Shown here piece by piece: positions 59,910 through 64,000 of a stretch of 64,000 nucleotides of DNA. The stretch is from Gammaproteobacteria bacterium HGW-Gammaproteobacteria-15 (GTDB lineage Bacteria > Pseudomonadota > Gammaproteobacteria > Enterobacterales > Alteromonadaceae). The stretch lies in the NCBI GenBank assembly GCA_002840125.1, contig PGZF01000002.1, positions 310,001-374,000 of the forward strand, given 5' to 3'. Positions within the stretch are counted from its first letter, which is position 1. Each line of letters begins with the position of its first letter. The notes below the pieces were generated by a model. That model ran no database searches and was not told the DNA's origin. It saw only the letters and a program-made list of their open reading frames with translations. The position numbers were made by a program, and so were the translations under genes.

Positions 59910-62666
59910 TCACAACATGCTATTAATGGCGTCGACCCGTTTGATGATTTCAGCATCACGGCTTTTTACATTAGCCAATACCGTTTTAGCTTTGCTTTTA
60001 TTATCAGAACGTACCAGTGCTTCTGCATAATTAAGTTTAACCAGATCATTCTCAGGCCTTATCGCCAGAGACTGCTCAAAGGCTTTTATGGCGTCTGGCA
60101 GGTTGTCCATCTTCATCAGTACTTTGCCATAAGTGTCTAATACGTCGGGGTGCTTTGGTGCCTGCTTTATCGCTTTTTCAATATGCTGTTTGGCTTCAGG
60201 TAACTGGTTTTGCTCTGCCAGGATCCAGGCATAGTTATTCAGTATGATGTAGTTGTCAGGAGAGGCCTGCAAAATTTCATCATAAAGGCCGAAGGCTTTT
60301 TTCTTATCAGATTCCAGTAGCAGGTTGGCGTAAAACAGTTTCAGGTTGCCACTAGCCTGGTTTTTACTGAAATGGCCTTCTAAAAACTCTACAGCACGTT
60401 GGTGTGAATAGTCTTTTGAATAAATTTCAGCAATAAACATGGCTGTCTGATCTGTTGGCGCTAACTGATAGCTTTGATTAAAAGCAGTAATTGCCGGTGG
60501 GATCTGGCCGTTTAAAAACAGTACCCGGCCTTTTAAAAACTGCATTTCAGCCGTTGCTGCATCTTGCTCTGTCAGGTTTTTGAAGCTATCCAAAGCTTTG
60601 GTGTAGTCTTTAGATTCAGACAATGCCATGATTTTACTGCGCAGCAGCATTGGGTTTTTCGGATGTTTAACCAGTTGTTTATCAGCAACATTTATCGCTT
60701 CCGCATGGCGTTTAGCCAGGCTGAGGCTGGTAGCATAGAAGTATGCTGCCCGCAGGTTTTCGGGCTCTTGCTGGTACCAGCGTTCGCTTAAAGCCAGCAC
60801 CTCTTTCTGATTACCAAGCTGGGCATGTGAGTCTATTAAAGTCAGCCAGTAAGCTGCTGTGGCATTAACCATATTCACTGATGGATCGCCAATTACCTCT
60901 ATAGCTTTTTTAAAGTCTTGTTGTTGGTAATGCATACGGGCTAACGTTAATCGTAGTGCGTTGTTGCCCGGGTTATCTTTTAAAATAGCGCCAGCCCGTT
61001 TTATTGCGTCAGCACCTTTGTCATCATCTTTGCTCAGCGCATAGTACTGCTGTAATGCCGGCAGGTAAGTTGGATGCTTCTCTATCGATCTAACCAGAAG
61101 TTGCTTTGCTTGCACAAAATCACTTTTCGTGCCGGCAACAAGGGCTTGCAATAGTAAAGTAAAAGGTTGGTCAGGAGTGGCTTGCTGCGCTTGTTGCAGA
61201 AACACTTCAGCTTCATCAAACTGCTTTTGTAGCATAGCGCCATAAGCTTTCAGATTGTAGCCAACAACAGCCAGCTTTTCGTCTGTCAGCCACTCATCAA
61301 CTATGGCTGAGGCTTTGTCATACTCTTTTTGTCTGAGGTAACTGATAGCAAGCACCACGCGGGTCTGACTCTGGCTTGGGTCCAATTGCAGGGCTTGTTC
61401 AAGATCGCGTAAGCCGCTTGATTCCTGGCCATCAATGCCCATTTTAAGCAGGCCTAAAGTTGTCATTGAGGCGACATCTTTACTGTTTTCACTTAATTCA
61501 TATTTGGCAATCAGCTCTTGTGCTGCACTGCCGGAACCTTGTTTAATCAGTTGGAAAGACGTTGCTGCGAGTAACTTGTAATCCATTGCCTGCGGATCCT
61601 GGTTAACCAGAATCGCCTGAGCCTGGTCAAGCTGGCCAGACTTTAATTGCAGTGAAGCGTAAAGATTTTGCAACGGCGGATATTGCGGCAATTGGTTTTG
61701 TATCGCGCTCAGATGGTTTAATGTCTGGCTCTCCAGCCCCAGATGCAGAGATGCTAATGCAGCAATAATACGTGCGCTGGTATTACGCAGGCCATTGTTG
61801 ATGGCTTTTTCAACATGTTCTTTGGCCAGGGTGTAGTTCTCGCGCTCATACTCCAACACCGCTTTCAAATAATTAGTAAACGGCTGATTTGGAAATGCTT
61901 TTAGCAGCAAGGCTAATTCTTTATCTGCTAAATCAAACTGCTCTGTGCTGACAAGGTTTTGCGTCAGCATCAGGCGGGCCTGCAAGTTATTGGGCACCAT
62001 GGTCAGATAGTTGCGCATGCTTTCAATAGAGGCGGCATGCTGCTCTTCTGCTAACTGAGTTCTGCCTTGCAGAAATAATGCTTCAGCATAAAGTAAGCTG
62101 TCAGGCTGCACCTGATTAATGATCTCAAGCGCCTGGCTATTATTGCGATTGGCAATAAGTAAGTGCGCCTGGGCATAAATTGCCGCATCGCTGAAGTTGT
62201 TTTGTGTTGCCAGTTGGTCAAAAAGTGCTATTGCAGCCTCGGCGTCACCGAGCTCTAACTGAGCCAGAGCTCGGTATACGTCAATATAAACTTGCTGTTC
62301 CGGTGGTAGTGTCTCATCAGAAAAGTGCGCCAGCACTGCCTGATAATCACCCGCCTGATAGCTACTGCGAACCAGCGGCAAAGCCACTTTCTGTTTGTCA
62401 GTGCCATAACTCAGTGCGCGGGCCAGCTCTTTTTCTGCAGATATACTGTCGCCAATCTGCAACTGGAGTAAACCAAGAGCCAAACGGTATTCTGCATTTT
62501 CCGGTTCTTGCTGCACAGCCGATTTTAATTCGATTACAGCAGCGCTGTATTGTTTATTCTGAATAAAGCTCAGCGCATCACTGTAATGCTCTGTTGCGTC
62601 TTTACTGCCACAACCGGAAAGCAGCGCCAGCATAACGGCGCTGGCGAGCAGGGTAGTTTTTTTCAT
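59910..62666 (-). CDS. prsT: PEP-CTERM system TPR-repeat lipoprotein PrsT
   Basis: About 918 residues. Lipoprotein signal MKKTTLLASAVMLALLSGCGS (lipobox LSGC), then TPR-like repeats across nearly the whole chain (for example QYSAAVIELKSAVQQEPENAEY, SIESMRNYLTMVPNNLQARL, DAIKAFEQSLAIRPENDLVK, all in the classic A-x-P-N/D phase). This is the architecture of the XrtA/PEP-CTERM system TPR protein that accompanies exopolysaccharide export. The ATG at 62666 with AAGGAG is preferred to the frame opening at 62729. It follows wecC by 31 nt in the same direction. Confidence 0.9.
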   Translation of the reverse strand: MKKTTLLASAVMLALLSGCGSKDATEHYSDALSFIQNKQYSAAVIELKSAVQQEPENAEYRLALGLLQLQIGDSISAEKELARALSYGTDKQKVALPLVRSSYQAGDYQAVLAHFSDETLPPEQQVYIDVYRALAQLELGDAEAAIALFDQLATQNNFSDAAIYAQAHLLIANRNNSQALEIINQVQPDSLLYAEALFLQGRTQLAEEQHAASIESMRNYLTMVPNNLQARLMLTQNLVSTEQFDLADKELALLLKAFPNQPFTNYLKAVLEYERENYTLAKEHVEKAINNGLRNTSARIIAALASLHLGLESQTLNHLSAIQNQLPQYPPLQNLYASLQLKSGQLDQAQAILVNQDPQAMDYKLLAATSFQLIKQGSGSAAQELIAKYELSENSKDVASMTTLGLLKMGIDGQESSGLRDLEQALQLDPSQSQTRVVLAISYLRQKEYDKASAIVDEWLTDEKLAVVGYNLKAYGAMLQKQFDEAEVFLQQAQQATPDQPFTLLLQALVAGTKSDFVQAKQLLVRSIEKHPTYLPALQQYYALSKDDDKGADAIKRAGAILKDNPGNNALRLTLARMHYQQQDFKKAIEVIGDPSVNMVNATAAYWLTLIDSHAQLGNQKEVLALSERWYQQEPENLRAAYFYATSLSLAKRHAEAINVADKQLVKHPKNPMLLRSKIMALSESKDYTKALDSFKNLTEQDAATAEMQFLKGRVLFLNGQIPPAITAFNQSYQLAPTDQTAMFIAEIYSKDYSHQRAVEFLEGHFSKNQASGNLKLFYANLLLESDKKKAFGLYDEILQASPDNYIILNNYAWILAEQNQLPEAKQHIEKAIKQAPKHPDVLDTYGKVLMKMDNLPDAIKAFEQSLAIRPENDLVKLNYAEALVRSDNKSKAKTVLANVKSRDAEIIKRVDAINSML

Positions 62667-62697
62667 AGTTACACTCCTTGTAGCGAAATGGTTTTCG

Positions 62698-63942
62698 TTA
62701 ACCGAAAATGCCTCTGGTATCAATAACAACTTTGGTTGCTACATCTACCGGGTGCAGGGTTTTAAACTGCTTATGGTCGACCAGAACCACCAATACATTG
62801 GCTTGCTCTAATGCTTGTGGCAAAGAAGTTAGCTTGTCGTTGTGGTCTGCATACTTTTTCGGTAGCTGTTTAATATTAGGCTCTACCAGCAAAATTTCGC
62901 CAATATTGTCTTTTAATAATGACATGGCGATATCCAGCGCCGGGCTTTCACGTAAATCGTCAATATCAGCTTTAAACGCTAAGCCTAAACAGGCTATTAC
63001 CGGCTTTTTAAACTGATCAGCGGCCTGCTTTATTTTATCAATCACGTAAAGCGGTTTACTGTCGTTAATTTCACGCGCCTTGCGGATAATCTGCGCCTGC
63101 TCTGGCGCGGAGTCAACAATAAACCATGGATCAACAGCGATACAGTGGCCACCTACGCCAGGGCCTGGTGTTAAAATATTAACCCGTGGGTGGCGGTTGG
63201 CCAGTTTGATCAGTTCCCAGACATTAATTTTTAAGTGATCACAAATCATCGACAGTTCATTGGCAAAAGCGATATTGACGTCGCGGAACGAGTTTTCTGT
63301 CAGCTTAGCCATCTCTGCTGTGCGGGCGTTGGTTAGTAAACATTCGCCGCGGACAAACAGGTGGTACAGGGCAACGGCTTTTTGCGCACAACGCTCGGTA
63401 ATACCACCAATAATCCGGTCGTTGCTGACCAACTCCTGCAATACCCGGCCAGGTAATACGCGCTCGGGGCAGTGGGCAATAAAAACATCGGCTTTGTCCG
63501 GGTCCTGATGTGGCATAACCAAATCCGGGCGCAGTTCAGCCAGCCAGGCTGAAATTTTATCGGTAGTACCAACCGGAGAGGTTGATTCAAGCACAATAAG
63601 GTTGCCTTTCGCGATAACCGGGGCAATATTTTCCAGCGCAGCCTTGATATAGCTTAAGTCAGGGGTTTTATTTTCTTTAAACGGCGTGGGCACCGCTATC
63701 ATAAAAGCTTCAGCCGGTTCCGGTGTTAAAGATGCCTTTAATTTCCCGGTGGTGACGGCAGCTTGTACCAGCATATCCAAATCAGGTTCGACAATATGAA
63801 TTTTGCCCTGATTGATGGTGTTAACCGCATGCTCTGACACATCAACGCCGAGCACTTCCACCCCACGGGAGGCGATAACTGCGGCGGTAGGTAAACCTAT
63901 ATAGCCCAAACCTATTACTGATACACGGGAAAAACTCTGCAT
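62698..63942 (-). CDS. wecC: UDP-N-acetyl-D-mannosamine dehydrogenase
   Basis: Oxidises UDP-ManNAc to UDP-ManNAcA for polysaccharide synthesis. 414 residues: NAD-binding VIGLGYIGLPTAAVIA, VPTPFKENKTPDLSYI, LESTSPVGTT, ERVLPG and the catalytic Cys in GPGVGGHCIAVDPWF, with CLGLAFKADIDDLRESPA in the C-terminal domain. WecC/TviB-type rather than UDP-glucose dehydrogenase is indicated by the HCPERVLPG pattern. AAGGA before the ATG. Probably part of the exopolysaccharide/exosortase locus that continues beyond the window end. Confidence 0.92.
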   Translation of the reverse strand: MQSFSRVSVIGLGYIGLPTAAVIASRGVEVLGVDVSEHAVNTINQGKIHIVEPDLDMLVQAAVTTGKLKASLTPEPAEAFMIAVPTPFKENKTPDLSYIKAALENIAPVIAKGNLIVLESTSPVGTTDKISAWLAELRPDLVMPHQDPDKADVFIAHCPERVLPGRVLQELVSNDRIIGGITERCAQKAVALYHLFVRGECLLTNARTAEMAKLTENSFRDVNIAFANELSMICDHLKINVWELIKLANRHPRVNILTPGPGVGGHCIAVDPWFIVDSAPEQAQIIRKAREINDSKPLYVIDKIKQAADQFKKPVIACLGLAFKADIDDLRESPALDIAMSLLKDNIGEILLVEPNIKQLPKKYADHNDKLTSLPQALEQANVLVVLVDHKQFKTLHPVDVATKVVIDTRGIFG

Positions 63943-64000
63943 ACTGTGTCCTTTATACCTAAGGTTTTACTGTCTGACGCTGTACCATATAAGGCATAAT

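Noticed and set aside
1-64000. CRISPR arrays, integrases or tandem repeat blocks.
   Set aside because: No regularly spaced repeats and no integrase or cas-like gene were seen in reading the window.

Overview
The window looks like chromosome of a gammaproteobacterium, most likely an Alteromonadales/Chromatiales-type marine or freshwater heterotroph of the Rheinheimera/Alishewanella/Arsukibacterium kind. That is inferred from the gene set (thrS-infC-rpmI-rplT, norM/ribE divergence, DUF3080 lipoprotein, PsrA-FadE, XrtA/PEP-CTERM genes, NarK/Nas/Moco block); no rRNA is present to prove it.

Layout. (1) 0.1-10.4 kb: a seven-gene Wsp-like chemosensory operon (CheW, CheR-TPR, CheW, CheA-REC, MCP, CheB, then a REC-GAF-GGDEF-EAL-REC protein), i.e. 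a surface/envelope-type array whose output should be cyclic di-GMP. (2) 10.5-18.3 kb: narK facing a narL-moeA pair behind an FNR-type promoter, an FNR-box-preceded thiamine-diphosphate decarboxylase, trhP-yfhL and a VOC protein. (3) 18.7-20.9 kb: an AT-rich island holding a complete type II-A (Eco1/St85-like) retron: promoter, msr-msd RNA, nucleoside-deoxyribosyltransferase-like effector and reverse transcriptase. Debris (a copy of the modC 3' end and a truncated higA) lies between it and modC. (4) 21.3-35.3 kb: molybdate uptake and molybdopterin synthesis (moaA-mobA-moaB-moaC-moaD-moaE-modABC) behind a Moco riboswitch, then nrtABD plus a FAD oxidoreductase facing nasA. The nrtA/nasA gap carries two divergent sigma-54-type promoters and two ANTAR-type attenuators. 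These genes form one logic: nitrate import and reduction, the Mo cofactor it needs, and nitrogen/nitrate-responsive control.

(5) 35.6-36.9 kb: a translationally coupled pair, a GntA/YqcI-YcgG haem-type N-hydroxylase homologue and a DUF1989 protein, possibly a guanidino-nitrogen pathway. (6) 37-50.7 kb: housekeeping: tRNA-Val(GAC), norM, ribE, pteridine reductase, fructosamine kinase, thrS-infC(AUU start)-rpmI-rplT, an NlpE-META lipoprotein, upp and dipeptidyl peptidase IV. (7) 50.9-55.9 kb: an HD-GYP phosphodiesterase, psrA-fadE and a GNAT acetyltransferase. (8) 56-64 kb: the edge of a PEP-CTERM/exosortase and exopolysaccharide locus: acyltransferase, ThiF-nitroreductase fusion, a PEP-CTERM protein with a sigma-54-type promoter, prsT and wecC. 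The exosortase itself is not in the window.

The most unusual elements are the retron with a readable ncRNA, the double attenuated nitrate leader, the GntA-DUF1989 pair, the acyltransferase/E1-nitroreductase pair, and the Wsp-type output enzyme whose C-terminal receiver has Glu where the phospho-accepting Asp should be.
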